A stretch of 64,000 nt of DNA from CAKVLS01 sp045638465 (GCA_045638465.1 JAZUBK010000020.1:1-64000), one strand, 5' to 3'; numbered from the stretch's first letter, positions 51,030-60,561 are shown. A program made the numbers and translations. The notes: generated by a model from the sequence alone, not told the origin.

Positions 51030-51398
51030 ATGGCTCGTATTGCTGGTGTAGATTTACCAAGAGAAAAAAGATTGGAAATCGGTCTTACCTATATCAAAGG
51101 TATTGGTAGAGTTACTTCTAACAAAATCTTAGAGGCTACAAAAATCAGCCCAGATCTTAGAGTTAAAGATTTGACTGAAGAAGATGTTGCAAAACTAAGA
51201 GAGTACATCGAACACAACCTAACAGTTGAAGGCGATTTGCAAAGGGAAGTTTCACTAAACATCAAGAGACTATCAGAAATTGGCTGTTACCGTGGCATTC
51301 GTCACCGTAAAGGTTTACCTGTAAGAGGTCAAAGCACTAAACAAAATGCTAGAACTTGTAAGGGTCCTAAGAAAACAGTTGCTAAAAAGAAAAAGTAA
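51030..51398 (+). CDS. rpsM: 30S ribosomal protein S13
   Basis: 122 aa, normal. It opens MARIAGVDLPREKRLEIGLTYIKGIG and ends KGLPVRGQSTKQNARTCKGPKKTVAKKKK. It contacts L5 and P-site tRNA. An ATG at 50988 in the leader was rejected, since GGAGG stands just before 51030. It opens the alpha-type operon. Confidence 0.98.
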   Translation: MARIAGVDLPREKRLEIGLTYIKGIGRVTSNKILEATKISPDLRVKDLTEEDVAKLREYIEHNLTVEGDLQREVSLNIKRLSEIGCYRGIRHRKGLPVRGQSTKQNARTCKGPKKTVAKKKK

Positions 51399-51443
51399 GG
51401 TTAAATAAATAACCTTTATCAAATATTATAAAGGAGCATAAAA

Positions 51444-51833
51444 ATGGCTGTTGCTAAAAAAACAAAGAAAAGAAAGTCAACTAAAAATTTAGACAAAGGT
51501 GCAGTACATATTCAAGCATCTTTCAATAATACTATGGTTACTTTTACTGATGCTACAGGAAACACTGTTTCTTGGTCAAGCGCAGGAAGCCTAGGTTTCA
51601 AAGGCTCTCGTAAGAGCACACCTTTTGCAGCTCAACAAGCTGTAGAAGCTGCTGCAAAAACAGCAAAAGAACAAGGTATTAAATCAGTTGAAGTTTATGT
51701 TAAGGGCCCTGGTAATGGTAGAGAATCAGCTATCAGAGCTTTAGCTGCTGCAGAGATAGATGTTACAAAAATTACTGACGTATCACCTATTCCTCACAAT
51801 GGCTGTCGCCCACCAAAAAGAAGAAGAGTTTAA
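51444..51833 (+). CDS. rpsK: 30S ribosomal protein S11
   Basis: 129 aa, normal. It holds GAVHIQASFNNTMVTFTDATGN, SAGSLGFKGSRKSTPFAAQQA and the ending DVSPIPHNGCRPPKRRRV. It lies in the 30S platform. AAAGGAGC stands upstream. Confidence 0.98.
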   Translation: MAVAKKTKKRKSTKNLDKGAVHIQASFNNTMVTFTDATGNTVSWSSAGSLGFKGSRKSTPFAAQQAVEAAAKTAKEQGIKSVEVYVKGPGNGRESAIRALAAAEIDVTKITDVSPIPHNGCRPPKRRRV

Positions 51834-51885
51834 TTAATCTGTCTTTACGGGTATTTTATTTGTAAATATATAAAGGAGTTAAATT

Positions 51886-52506
51886 ATGGCAAAATATACA
51901 GATGCAGATTGTCGCCTTTGCCGTAGAGAAGGTTGCAAACTTTTTCTAAAAGGTGATAGATGTGTTTCATCTAAATGTGCTATGGAAAAAAGACCTGTTC
52001 TTCCTGGTCAACACGGTGCTGAAAGAAAGAAAGTTACTGACTATGGTGTACAGCTTCGTGAAAAACAAAAGGTTAAAAGAGCTTATGGTCTACTAGAAAA
52101 ACAATTTAGAGCTTACTACGAAGAAGCTGAAAGAATCGCTGGTGTTACTGGTGAAAATATGCTTTCTCTTCTAGAAAGAAGACTTGACAACGTTGTATAC
52201 AGAATGGGCGTTGGTTCTAGCCGTAGCGAAAGCCGTCAAATCGTAAGTCACAGACACGTTACAGTTAACGGCAAAATCGTAAACATCCCTTCATACCAAG
52301 TTAAAGTTGGCGATGTTATTGCTATCAAAGAAAGCGATAGAGAAATTGAAATGTTCAAACAACTTAAAGGTGTAAAAATTGCTACACCAAAATGGGTTGA
52401 GTTCGATACAGAAAAACTTACAGGTAAAGTAAACGCTCTACCACAAAGAGATGATATCGATCTAAATATTCAAGAACACTTGATCGTTGAGTTGTATTCA
52501 AGATAG
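51886..52506 (+). CDS. rpsD: 30S ribosomal protein S4, zinc form
   Basis: 206 aa, normal. The N-terminus has Cys9, Cys12, Cys26 and Cys31 for zinc (CRLCRREGCKLFLKGDRC), so it is the C+ type. The S4 RNA-binding domain is at ~98-160 (RLDNVVYRMGVGSSRSESRQIVSHRHVTVNG). It nucleates the 30S and is a repressor of its own operon in model bacteria. AAAGGAG stands upstream. The stop is TAG. Confidence 0.98.
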   Translation: MAKYTDADCRLCRREGCKLFLKGDRCVSSKCAMEKRPVLPGQHGAERKKVTDYGVQLREKQKVKRAYGLLEKQFRAYYEEAERIAGVTGENMLSLLERRLDNVVYRMGVGSSRSESRQIVSHRHVTVNGKIVNIPSYQVKVGDVIAIKESDREIEMFKQLKGVKIATPKWVEFDTEKLTGKVNALPQRDDIDLNIQEHLIVELYSR

Positions 52507-52529
52507 TAAAATAGGAGGGAAGTTTCCTT

Positions 52530-53483
52530 ATGATAGAAATAGAAAAACCAAGAATTATAGCTGAAGAATCTGATAATGGTTGCACTGCAAAATTTGTAAT
52601 CGAACCACTAGAAAGAGGCTTTGGTATTACATTGGGTAACTGCCTAAGAAGAACTCTTCTTAGCGCAATGCCTGGTGCAGCTGCAGTTGCAATAAGAATT
52701 GCTGGTGCACAACATGAATTCTCTAATATTCCTGGTGTTACAGAAGATATCACAGATATCGTTTTGAATATCAAAAATCTTGCTGTAAAAACAACAGTTC
52801 TTGACAGAGATTTCAGAGCTACACTTCACCTAAACGCTGTAGGTCCTTGTGAAGTGTTTGCAAAAGACATTCAAGCAAATGACCAAGTAGAAATACTAAA
52901 TCCTGATTTGCACATCTGCACACTTGATGATGGTGCAAAACTTGATATGGATATCATCATTGGTCGTGGTAGAGGTTATGTATCTGCTGCTCAAAACAAG
53001 AGCGAAGAAGACCCTATCGGCTATATCAGTGTTGACTCAATCTTTACTCCAATCAAAGCTGTAAACTATAGCGTTGAAAGCACAAGAGTTGGTCAATCTA
53101 TTGACTTTGACAAACTAACAATCGATGTTCAAACAAACGGTACTTTGTCTGCAAGAGAAGTTATCTCACTTGCTGCAAAAGTTATCCAAGACCACATCAC
53201 ATTGTTTGTTGACCTTGTAGACTTTATGGGTAGTATGGATATCCTTGTTAACAAAGAAGAAAGCAAACAAGTTAAGGTTCTAGAGATGCCTATTGAAGAT
53301 ATGGACCTTTCTGTAAGAAGTTACAACTGCTTAAAGAGAGCAAATATCAACACTATCGAAGACCTAACTAAAAAATCTAAAGACGATATGCTAAAGGTTA
53401 GAAACCTTGGTCAAAAATCTTTGGAAGAAGTTATATTTAAACTAGAAAGTTACGGATTATCTCTTCGTAACGATGAAGAATAA
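52530..53483 (+). CDS. rpoA: DNA-directed RNA polymerase subunit alpha
   Basis: 317 aa, normal. It has the N-terminal dimer domain with GFGITLGNCLRRTLLSAMPGAAAVAIRI and the C-terminal domain (~250-315) with SVRSYNCLKRANINTIEDLTKKSKDDMLKVRNLGQKSLEEV, which binds UP elements and activators. AGGAGGGAAG stands upstream. Confidence 0.98.
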   Translation: MIEIEKPRIIAEESDNGCTAKFVIEPLERGFGITLGNCLRRTLLSAMPGAAAVAIRIAGAQHEFSNIPGVTEDITDIVLNIKNLAVKTTVLDRDFRATLHLNAVGPCEVFAKDIQANDQVEILNPDLHICTLDDGAKLDMDIIIGRGRGYVSAAQNKSEEDPIGYISVDSIFTPIKAVNYSVESTRVGQSIDFDKLTIDVQTNGTLSAREVISLAAKVIQDHITLFVDLVDFMGSMDILVNKEESKQVKVLEMPIEDMDLSVRSYNCLKRANINTIEDLTKKSKDDMLKVRNLGQKSLEEVIFKLESYGLSLRNDEE

Positions 53484-53498
53484 TAAAAGGGGACAATT

Positions 53499-54011
53499 AT
53501 GGCTCAGATTTCAAAATTAAACAGACCAACCAAAGAAAGAATGGCACTTATTCGTGGTCAAGCTAGTTCATTTTTGTGGGATGGAAAAATCGAAACAACT
53601 GTTGCAAGAGCAAAAACTCTTCAAAGTTATGTAGAAAAGATTTTGACTCTAGCAATCAACTCATATGAAGATACTGTTAAAGTAACTAAAACAGAAGTTG
53701 ATAGCAAAGGCGTAAAAATCAAAAGAGAAGTTGTTAACGATGGTCCTAAAAAACTAGCTGCTAGAAGAGCTATTATGTCTAAACTTTATGATAGACAAGA
53801 GCAAAGAAAATCTGGCGAATCAAAAGCTACTTTTATCGCTAGAACTGCTGATATCAACCACCCTCTAATTGAAAAAATCTTCAATGTATACGCTCCAAAA
53901 TATGCTGAAAGAGCTAAAGAGCTAGGACAAAGAGGTGGCTATACTAGAATCTTAAAGTTAGGCAACAGACGTGGCGACAACGCACCTATGGCTTTGGTAG
54001 AATTAGTATAA
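53499..54011 (+). CDS. rplQ: 50S ribosomal protein L17, with insertion
   Basis: 170 aa versus the usual ~115-125. The N-terminal (LNRPTKERMALIRGQASSFLWDGKIETTVARAK) and C-terminal (GGYTRILKLGNRRGDNAPMALVELV) ends are typical. Between residues ~55 and ~120 there is extra charged sequence (TKTEVDSKGVKIKREVVNDGPK; RKSGESKATFIARTADINHP). It borders the tunnel exit. It is last in the operon, and a terminator follows. Confidence 0.97.
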   Translation: MAQISKLNRPTKERMALIRGQASSFLWDGKIETTVARAKTLQSYVEKILTLAINSYEDTVKVTKTEVDSKGVKIKREVVNDGPKKLAARRAIMSKLYDRQEQRKSGESKATFIARTADINHPLIEKIFNVYAPKYAERAKELGQRGGYTRILKLGNRRGDNAPMALVELV

Positions 54012-54023
54012 TAATAAATCTTA

Positions 54024-54054
54024 AAAACACACTAAATTTTAGTGTGTTTTTTTT
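54024..54054 (+). terminator. Intrinsic terminator of the alpha operon
   Basis: An 11-bp stem (54024-54034 with 54040-54050), a 5-nt loop and a T run. Confidence 0.9.
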
Positions 54055-54118
54055 GTTGTGTTAATAAGTTATTTAAAAAAAACTTACTGCCTGAGTTGTT
54101 CTTTGTTATACAATTTAA

Positions 54119-54147
54119 TTGCGAAATATGTCGAAGTCTTATATAAT
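54119..54147 (+). promoter_or_regulatory. Promoter giving a leaderless mRNA
   Basis: TTGCGA (54119-54124), 17-nt spacer, TATAAT (54142-54147), then exactly 6 nt to ATG (54154). Transcription should start at the A of the ATG, and there is no Shine-Dalgarno. Confidence 0.78.
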
Positions 54148-54153
54148 CTTCGT

Positions 54154-55323
54154 ATGAGTGAAAAGAAGAAAAATTTAATACTATATTTGAGTCTTTCTTT
54201 TGGGGTGGTAATTATTATTGCTACCTATCTTTTGATTTATTTTGCTGCTACAACCAAAGGTTATTTGTACTTTGAAAATTTGTCGATTAAAGCAGATTTT
54301 GGCGCAAAATATTCGCTAGAAGAGTTGGGACTAAATAGTAGTGAAAATTTTGATGATATAGAAATAACTTGCGAAAGAGCAATATATAAAGAAGGTTATG
54401 TTTACTTTAACAAAGCAGGTAAGTCTAAAGTCTTTGCTAAAAGTAATGATATGAGTGCAAAACTTCAAGTAGATGTTGAGTTTGACTCAATAGATGAATA
54501 TTTTGGCATATATGCAAACGTTGGAAATGATAGAGTTTTGCTAAATAGAGGTAGTGAAATTGATTTGTATTTGCCAAGCTTAAATAGAGAATTGGCAGAG
54601 GCTGACGGATATATTAATAAGCTTAGTATGGACGTTGTTGCCTTGAAAACCGAAGATAACTATGAGATAAAAGCAGATAGTCATTTGCTTGTGGATAACA
54701 ATGTTTTGTACTCTCAAACCTTGGGCAGGGCTAAAGTTTATATAGAGTTTGAAACCTTTGGCAAAAGTTTTGATTTCTTTATAAATGTAAAAGAAATTGG
54801 TGTGCAGTCTTTGACTTCTAGTTATACACACAACACAATGTATGTGGATCTAAATGAAAAGTTTGAAATAGATATAATAGCAAGTCCCTCTTATGCTACA
54901 AATAAAGATTATTTAGTAGAAATAGATGGAAGTGCTGTTGAATATAATGGCGGTATATTTATCGCTAAAGAATACGGTAAAGCCTTTGTTACCTTTGAAA
55001 AAGATTTTGGCTTTGTGGTTGTAGAGGTTGTGGTTTGCTATGTGCCAGATGAGATAAAAGTAGATATTATAAGTGACTTTGTTTATGAAGAAAAAGGAAG
55101 AGCTACTATTAATTTTTATAAGGACAAAGAGCTTGTTGACAGCGATTACCAAATTATTTATCTTCAAGGCGGAGCAGAGGTTGATGGTGCTGCGTTGGTT
55201 GTAGATGCTGAGATTAAGTACAATGTATTTAGTGCAGAAGTAATTAGCAAAGAAAGTTTTGTTATTAAAGTGTTATCAAACAAAAATTCACAACTTAGTT
55301 TTGAGATATATGTAAATAATTAA
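54154..55323 (+). CDS. N-anchored extracytoplasmic protein, 389 aa
   Basis: A short Lys-rich N-terminus, one membrane helix (~8-32), then an all-beta ectodomain. Residues ~35-110 (FENLSIKADFGAKYSLEELGL ... YVYFNKAGKSKVFAKSND) resemble the first ectodomain module of the GLUG protein at 2260 in order and spacing. The rest looks like Ig/Big-type strands. No C-terminal anchor is seen. I start at 54154: the frame is open from 54058, but that stretch holds the promoter, and the membrane-helix layout fits 54154. No known function. Confidence 0.72.
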   Translation: MSEKKKNLILYLSLSFGVVIIIATYLLIYFAATTKGYLYFENLSIKADFGAKYSLEELGLNSSENFDDIEITCERAIYKEGYVYFNKAGKSKVFAKSNDMSAKLQVDVEFDSIDEYFGIYANVGNDRVLLNRGSEIDLYLPSLNRELAEADGYINKLSMDVVALKTEDNYEIKADSHLLVDNNVLYSQTLGRAKVYIEFETFGKSFDFFINVKEIGVQSLTSSYTHNTMYVDLNEKFEIDIIASPSYATNKDYLVEIDGSAVEYNGGIFIAKEYGKAFVTFEKDFGFVVVEVVVCYVPDEIKVDIISDFVYEEKGRATINFYKDKELVDSDYQIIYLQGGAEVDGAALVVDAEIKYNVFSAEVISKESFVIKVLSNKNSQLSFEIYVNN

Positions 55324-55334
55324 CCATATGTTGT

Positions 55335-55363
55335 TTGACTTTTTTTCGATGTATTATTATAAT
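55335..55363 (+). promoter_or_regulatory. Promoter of the 1409-aa surface protein
   Basis: TTGACT (55335-55340), 17-nt spacer, TATAAT (55358-55363). AGGAGAAATT precedes the ATG at 55418. Confidence 0.82.
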
Positions 55364-55417
55364 TATAATATATAATTATGCTTATAATTAGAGATACTCT
55401 ATAATTTAGGAGAAATT

Positions 55418-58400
55418 ATGAAAAGAGTTTTAAAAATTTTTGGTATATGCTTAGGTGCAGTTATTATAGGTATGGGGCTACTAATTGGTGGTGCCTGGAT
55501 TTTTGGTGCGTTTAACGAAAAGAAGATTCCACCAGAGGACCTATATTTTACTAAAGAAGAGGTTGTGACTTCATCTGCTGCAGCTTTGAGAGTTTCGACA
55601 AAGACAAAGGCAGCCAATCAGAAAAAGATTGATATTAACGTTTCTCCTAGTGGTGTCTTGGACGCTCCAAAAGTTGTTACTTTGGGCGAAGACTTTATCG
55701 TATGGCCTATAAAGGGCGAAGATGGTTATAACGTGGGCGGTATTGTTACTGTTACTGCAAGTTATAATGGTCTTTTGATAGCTAAATGTAGAGTAAAGGT
55801 AGACGTGCCTGTTGATGATATTATTGTAAAAACTCAACACGCAAGTTTGTCAAAGGGTGAGCAAATAACATTCTCAACTGAGATTGTACCAGCTCGTGCC
55901 CTAAATCCTTGGAAAACAGATATTATACCTGGTGACCTAAACTTATATGACGATAGAGAAAAGACAGTATTTTATTTCCTTTATGACAATTCTGGTTACC
56001 TTATGGATACAACAAAAGCATATTTCTTTGATTCTAACAGAAAGACAAATATGCTAAAGAGTACAGATATTGACTCTCAAACAAGACTAGTTGCTATAGA
56101 AGAATGTGACTTCTTTGTAAAAGCTTTTTGCTTTTCTACCTTTGCTAGAGAAGACTACTATAACGTAGAAGATATCGCTGATATGAAATACGAAGACGGC
56201 CGTGAGCAAATCAAAGAAGAGTTTATCAATGTTTTGCAAGAGGCTCGTTCAGAAAGTGGTAATGATAGTGGACAATTTATTTCTGTAACAGACGTATATA
56301 TCAATGACTTTACTGCTTCTAGCGAAATTATCAATACATTCCTTTATGAAACAACATATCTTACTGCAAGGACAGAATCTCCTGCAGCAAATGCTTTTAA
56401 CCTAGATATGAAATTACACCCAGCAGAAACAAGCGGCGGTTATACTTATGAAGACCTTGATGGCTTTATTGATAATATCGTTCTAGAGTGGACTGATGGT
56501 GCAGAATTAAAAATTGCAAAACAAGGACAATTTAGCGAAGGAACACCAGCTGATTGGAACTGGAGTATTTGTCCTACAGTTTATGATAACGAAAGCTTGA
56601 CTGCAACACTAAAGGCTACAATCAACTACTTCGATATCAAAACTAACGAAATGGCAACATTAGAAAGATTCTTTGATGTTCAAGTAAATACAAGACCAGT
56701 TGCTGGTATCGTAGCAGATAAGTTCAAAGATGAAACTGGCGAAAACAAAGAATATATCTCTCTAAACTCTGATAGCCCAGATACAGACTCTATCAAACTT
56801 GAAGAAGGTTTTGTTAGCGAAAAGACAGATTCTGGACTTTTGACTCATAGTTACAAATACTTTGACGTTGTACCACAGGTTGGATATGCGTACCCTACAT
56901 TTAGTTTGGTTAAGTTCTTTCTGCCAGCAGACAGCGTTATAAGGCCTTATACAGAGGGTAACTACAAAATTTCATTTGAATTTGAAGAAACTTCTAGATC
57001 AACTGGTTATAGATTGAATATCGCAGATGGTAATATCCAAGGTGATATTTCATTCTTCAAATTAAACGAAACAACAGGTGAGTACGAAGCTATTGCTGGT
57101 AGCCCATCTGCTGAAAACGGAAAATATAGAGCAGAGCTTATTTACAAAAAGACAAATAAAGCTGTTCCTGAGTTTGCTTTCTATGGCGATGGTGCAGAAC
57201 CAATGGTTGTAAATAACGTTTTGTATTACGAACAAAATAGTGAATATCCTTTCTGCGAAGTAAACGGAGTAAAAGTAAAAACATTCTTTAACTCAGATAG
57301 CATGGTTATCACAAGACAACTTGCTGAGATTACTGCAGAAGGTTATGGTAACTTCAACATTATTGCTTCTGTAGTTGTATCTGATAACAACGGATCTATC
57401 ATTTATAACGAAGATGGCGGATTTATTACACTTACAACAAAGACTGTTCAAGTAAGAGTAACAAATAGCGTAAAAGATATTAAACTAAACGTAAGCGCCG
57501 AAGACGGTACTACTACTGGTGTAGAACAAGGCGACTTTAACAGAACAGTAGTACTTGACGAAAACTCAGAGTATTATATCTATATCGCTCCAGGCGATAA
57601 CACTGCTTTGGACGTTTTGACTCAAGCAGTAGAAAAAGGATCTTTTGAAATAACTTATAGAGTTAGAACAGAAAGATTTGACGAAAACGAAGCTGTAATC
57701 AATGCTGATGCCTTGACTATCAACGAAATAATCGAAGATAGAGATGGCGGTGGTAATTTGATTGGATACAAATTCTTGCTAGGAGTTAATAACGTATATT
57801 CTATAGAAAATTCTTCTGGCGAGACTATGAGTATTATATTCAATATTACATTTGCGGTAAAAGGTACAAGCTTTACTCAAACAAATAATATTGAAATTAG
57901 AGACCACGTTTTGAAAGAAGCAGAAATTGCTTATGGTGATTCTTCTGTTAACCAAATGCAAATTTATGCATCTAACGTAGAAGGTGGCGTTGTTCAATGG
58001 AAAGAAAGGAGCAACTCAGCGGCAGTTGACCTAACTAAGTTTAAATTTGAGTTCTCAAGCGAATATGGTACAGTTAACGTTGCTCCAAACATTACATTTG
58101 CTGCAACTAACCATAATGTAATCGTTACAAATCTTATCGCTGCAACTCCAGACGAAAATGGCGTATTTATTCTTTCATTAAACAACTTCCCATACTATAA
58201 TGATGGTGTAAATGTTGATATTACTATGGAATACGGCGGCAGCGATGATACTATAAACAAGAGATATGTATATGATCAAGATGGTGATTATTATATATTG
58301 AGAAGTTATGAAGAAACAACTGCAGTATTTACTCTTGTTATTTATGGATTCAACATTTCATACAGCCCAAGAGCAGTTGATATTGTTGGCGTAAAAGATC

Positions 58401-59647
58401 AAACTGTTGATATTACTGATGCTTCATATGTAACTATCACTATAAAAGATGCTAAAAACTCTACAGTATCTAAACCTATTACTGACGTTGTTGACTTTAG
58501 TATGATGTCTACAGCTTACTTTAGACTAGATGGTACAGTAATTACTATTCTAAAGAGTATTACAACTCCTCAAAGTATTTCTGTTACTTTGATGATTGGT
58601 TCAAATACTTTTGGACAACATAACCTAACATTTAAATCACCATATAGTATTACTCAAACAAAGACAACTCCTATTGCGGCACCTCAATCAAATGTTGCTT
58701 TGAGCACTTACTTTACTATTAAACAAGATTCAAACGCAGTAGATTCAAAACTTATTAAATTTGAACTAGGTGATAGTGTAATCGAACAAAATGGCAAAAA
58801 CGTTTCTGAGTATGTAACAATCGCAGCAGATGGTGTGCTAAACGTAAAATATGTTCCATACAACTTCAACATAGATGTTCATATTACCATTTACGAAAAG
58901 ATAAATACAGACCTTGGCTATGAACCTGAAAACCTAGAGAGCAAAGGTACATGGACTGACTTGCTTATCCCAGTTGTAAATGATTACTACGAAAACAACG
59001 AAGTATTTGTTGGAAACTCAGCTACTTTGGGTAATAAGATTTATGGCAACAAGCAAAATAACTTTATCCACATAGAGTCTATCTATGCAGGTAGCGATTA
59101 TACAATGGAAATCGCCTTTGAAAACAACTTCTTGTATGAAGGTGCACAATTTGTATATGCTGGTAATAGAGATCAATACTATGGTTATCCTATTTATGCA
59201 TCTGATATTGTTTCAGAAGAGCCAATTACAGTAACTGTAACATTGTACATCACAATCCCTGGAAATGGTGATACAATTGCACAATTTGATGTATATGTAT
59301 ATCAATATATGTATGTAGAGTTTGCAAGAAATGCTGTATTGCAAAGTGGAACATCAGGATTCTCAGTAAGTACTGATGATGACTATAGACTAACTGACTA
59401 CAACGGTCAAACTGTAACACTAGAAGAAGGTGGCGTAAGCTTGTTCTTTAGTGTAAGTGTAGATCCAGAAAGCGTAGACATAATCGAACTTAGAGAAGAA
59501 GACTTGGGTGGAACTACTGTTAATGCAAAACTTGGCATAGAAGAAGAGCAAACAGCATACTTAATAGTTACTCGTAAAATCTTTAACGGAACTGCGGAAT
59601 ACACAATCAATTATAGATTGGCGATAACTGTAAGACCTCAAGCATAA
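55418..59647 (+). CDS. Giant N-anchored surface protein, 1409 aa
   Basis: One membrane helix (~7-31), a short linker, then ~1370 residues of all-beta sequence. Several stretches look like Ig/Big domains, e.g. near 100-170 (VTVTASYNGLLIAKCRVKVDVPVDDI). I see no GLUG motif, enzyme motif, LPXTG or SLH domain. Low Cys content and regular strands suggest a rod-like array of domains. It follows the 389-aa protein in the same direction but has its own promoter. It is one of three large N-anchored envelope proteins in the window. Confidence 0.78.
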   Translation: MKRVLKIFGICLGAVIIGMGLLIGGAWIFGAFNEKKIPPEDLYFTKEEVVTSSAAALRVSTKTKAANQKKIDINVSPSGVLDAPKVVTLGEDFIVWPIKGEDGYNVGGIVTVTASYNGLLIAKCRVKVDVPVDDIIVKTQHASLSKGEQITFSTEIVPARALNPWKTDIIPGDLNLYDDREKTVFYFLYDNSGYLMDTTKAYFFDSNRKTNMLKSTDIDSQTRLVAIEECDFFVKAFCFSTFAREDYYNVEDIADMKYEDGREQIKEEFINVLQEARSESGNDSGQFISVTDVYINDFTASSEIINTFLYETTYLTARTESPAANAFNLDMKLHPAETSGGYTYEDLDGFIDNIVLEWTDGAELKIAKQGQFSEGTPADWNWSICPTVYDNESLTATLKATINYFDIKTNEMATLERFFDVQVNTRPVAGIVADKFKDETGENKEYISLNSDSPDTDSIKLEEGFVSEKTDSGLLTHSYKYFDVVPQVGYAYPTFSLVKFFLPADSVIRPYTEGNYKISFEFEETSRSTGYRLNIADGNIQGDISFFKLNETTGEYEAIAGSPSAENGKYRAELIYKKTNKAVPEFAFYGDGAEPMVVNNVLYYEQNSEYPFCEVNGVKVKTFFNSDSMVITRQLAEITAEGYGNFNIIASVVVSDNNGSIIYNEDGGFITLTTKTVQVRVTNSVKDIKLNVSAEDGTTTGVEQGDFNRTVVLDENSEYYIYIAPGDNTALDVLTQAVEKGSFEITYRVRTERFDENEAVINADALTINEIIEDRDGGGNLIGYKFLLGVNNVYSIENSSGETMSIIFNITFAVKGTSFTQTNNIEIRDHVLKEAEIAYGDSSVNQMQIYASNVEGGVVQWKERSNSAAVDLTKFKFEFSSEYGTVNVAPNITFAATNHNVIVTNLIAATPDENGVFILSLNNFPYYNDGVNVDITMEYGGSDDTINKRYVYDQDGDYYILRSYEETTAVFTLVIYGFNISYSPRAVDIVGVKDQTVDITDASYVTITIKDAKNSTVSKPITDVVDFSMMSTAYFRLDGTVITILKSITTPQSISVTLMIGSNTFGQHNLTFKSPYSITQTKTTPIAAPQSNVALSTYFTIKQDSNAVDSKLIKFELGDSVIEQNGKNVSEYVTIAADGVLNVKYVPYNFNIDVHITIYEKINTDLGYEPENLESKGTWTDLLIPVVNDYYENNEVFVGNSATLGNKIYGNKQNNFIHIESIYAGSDYTMEIAFENNFLYEGAQFVYAGNRDQYYGYPIYASDIVSEEPITVTVTLYITIPGNGDTIAQFDVYVYQYMYVEFARNAVLQSGTSGFSVSTDDDYRLTDYNGQTVTLEEGGVSLFFSVSVDPESVDIIELREEDLGGTTVNAKLGIEEEQTAYLIVTRKIFNGTAEYTINYRLAITVRPQA

Positions 59648-59664
59648 AACTTATAAAACAAAAA

Positions 59665-59697
59665 AAAATATCTGTCACTTTTGGCAGATATTTTTTT
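59665..59697 (+). terminator. Intrinsic terminator
   Basis: A 14-bp stem with one T-G pair (59665-59678 with 59683-59696), a CTTT loop and a T run. Confidence 0.9.
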
Positions 59698-59714
59698 ATA
59701 AATATAAAAAATAG

Positions 59715-59743
59715 TTGGTATTATTACAAAAAAAGTTTATAAT
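59715..59743 (+). promoter_or_regulatory. Promoter of the gene at 59768
   Basis: TTGGTA (59715-59720), 17-nt spacer, TATAAT (59738-59743). Confidence 0.78.
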
Positions 59744-59767
59744 ATAATTACAAACATAGGAGACATT

Positions 59768-60556
59768 ATGGGAGTTTTTGAAAATCAAAATTATTATAAC
59801 AAAGACAGCTTTAGCGAACTAACATTTGCTCAACAAAGAGACGTATTTTTGAAGATTCGTTCTTGGGTTGCTACAGTTCCGCTAGAAGTTAGATATAATA
59901 ACGCTTTGTATAGAAAAACTATTATCAAAAGAATAGAACAAATAGCAGCATATGCTTGTTCTGGCCACGTACCAGCTCAAGACTATATGGGTTATATTTA
60001 CAAGAGAGGCTTTAGTACTTTCTTCCCAGAAAATTACGAAAGAGCACTTCACTGGAATATCATTGCGGCATCTTCTGGTAGTAAACTAGCACCTCAAAAG
60101 ATGAAGATATTTTTGAACCCAGCTATCGATATGATAGTTTTGAGTCCTAGATGGTCACAAATTATCGAATACAACGACCTAAATAGACAAAACTATTTCT
60201 GGTTCCTAAGCCAATTCGTTTGTGACTATTTGTACAAAGATCTAAAGCTTAGTCCTGTAGAAATGTCACACTTGCCACTTATTCAAAGTGATGAACAAGA
60301 AGAGGGTAGCGTTATTATCAAATATGACAAAATCAGAAACGATTGCGTAAAGAAGGCTTTGGATGAACTTATTAAACAACTTCCTGAAGGATTGCCTGAA
60401 CCAGAATACACTGGTAAAATTGGTGAAGAATTGTTTGAAGACGAAACCGAAGAAGCAAGAATCAATGATGAGCCAGATATCGAAGATATACCTGATGCGC
60501 CAGAAAGTAATTATGAAGAATATGATGATGGCTATATGGACGATGGCGAATATTAA
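59768..60556 (+). CDS. Sel1-like repeat protein with acidic tail, 262 aa
   Basis: Residues ~58-105 match one Sel1-type helical repeat (CSGHVPAQDYMGYIYKRG ... NYERALHWNIIAASSGSKLAPQKM), usually a protein-protein contact module. The middle is helical. The last ~60 residues are strongly acidic (EDETEEARINDEPDIEDIPDAPE and on) and probably disordered. No signal peptide is seen, so it is cytoplasmic. AGGAGA precedes the ATG. It is monocistronic. Confidence 0.75.
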   Translation: MGVFENQNYYNKDSFSELTFAQQRDVFLKIRSWVATVPLEVRYNNALYRKTIIKRIEQIAAYACSGHVPAQDYMGYIYKRGFSTFFPENYERALHWNIIAASSGSKLAPQKMKIFLNPAIDMIVLSPRWSQIIEYNDLNRQNYFWFLSQFVCDYLYKDLKLSPVEMSHLPLIQSDEQEEGSVIIKYDKIRNDCVKKALDELIKQLPEGLPEPEYTGKIGEELFEDETEEARINDEPDIEDIPDAPESNYEEYDDGYMDDGEY

Positions 60557-60561
60557 AAGAC

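Noticed and set aside
54058..54153. 32-residue extension of the 389-aa surface protein
   Set aside because: It covers the leaderless promoter and would put a Cys-rich stretch before the membrane helix.
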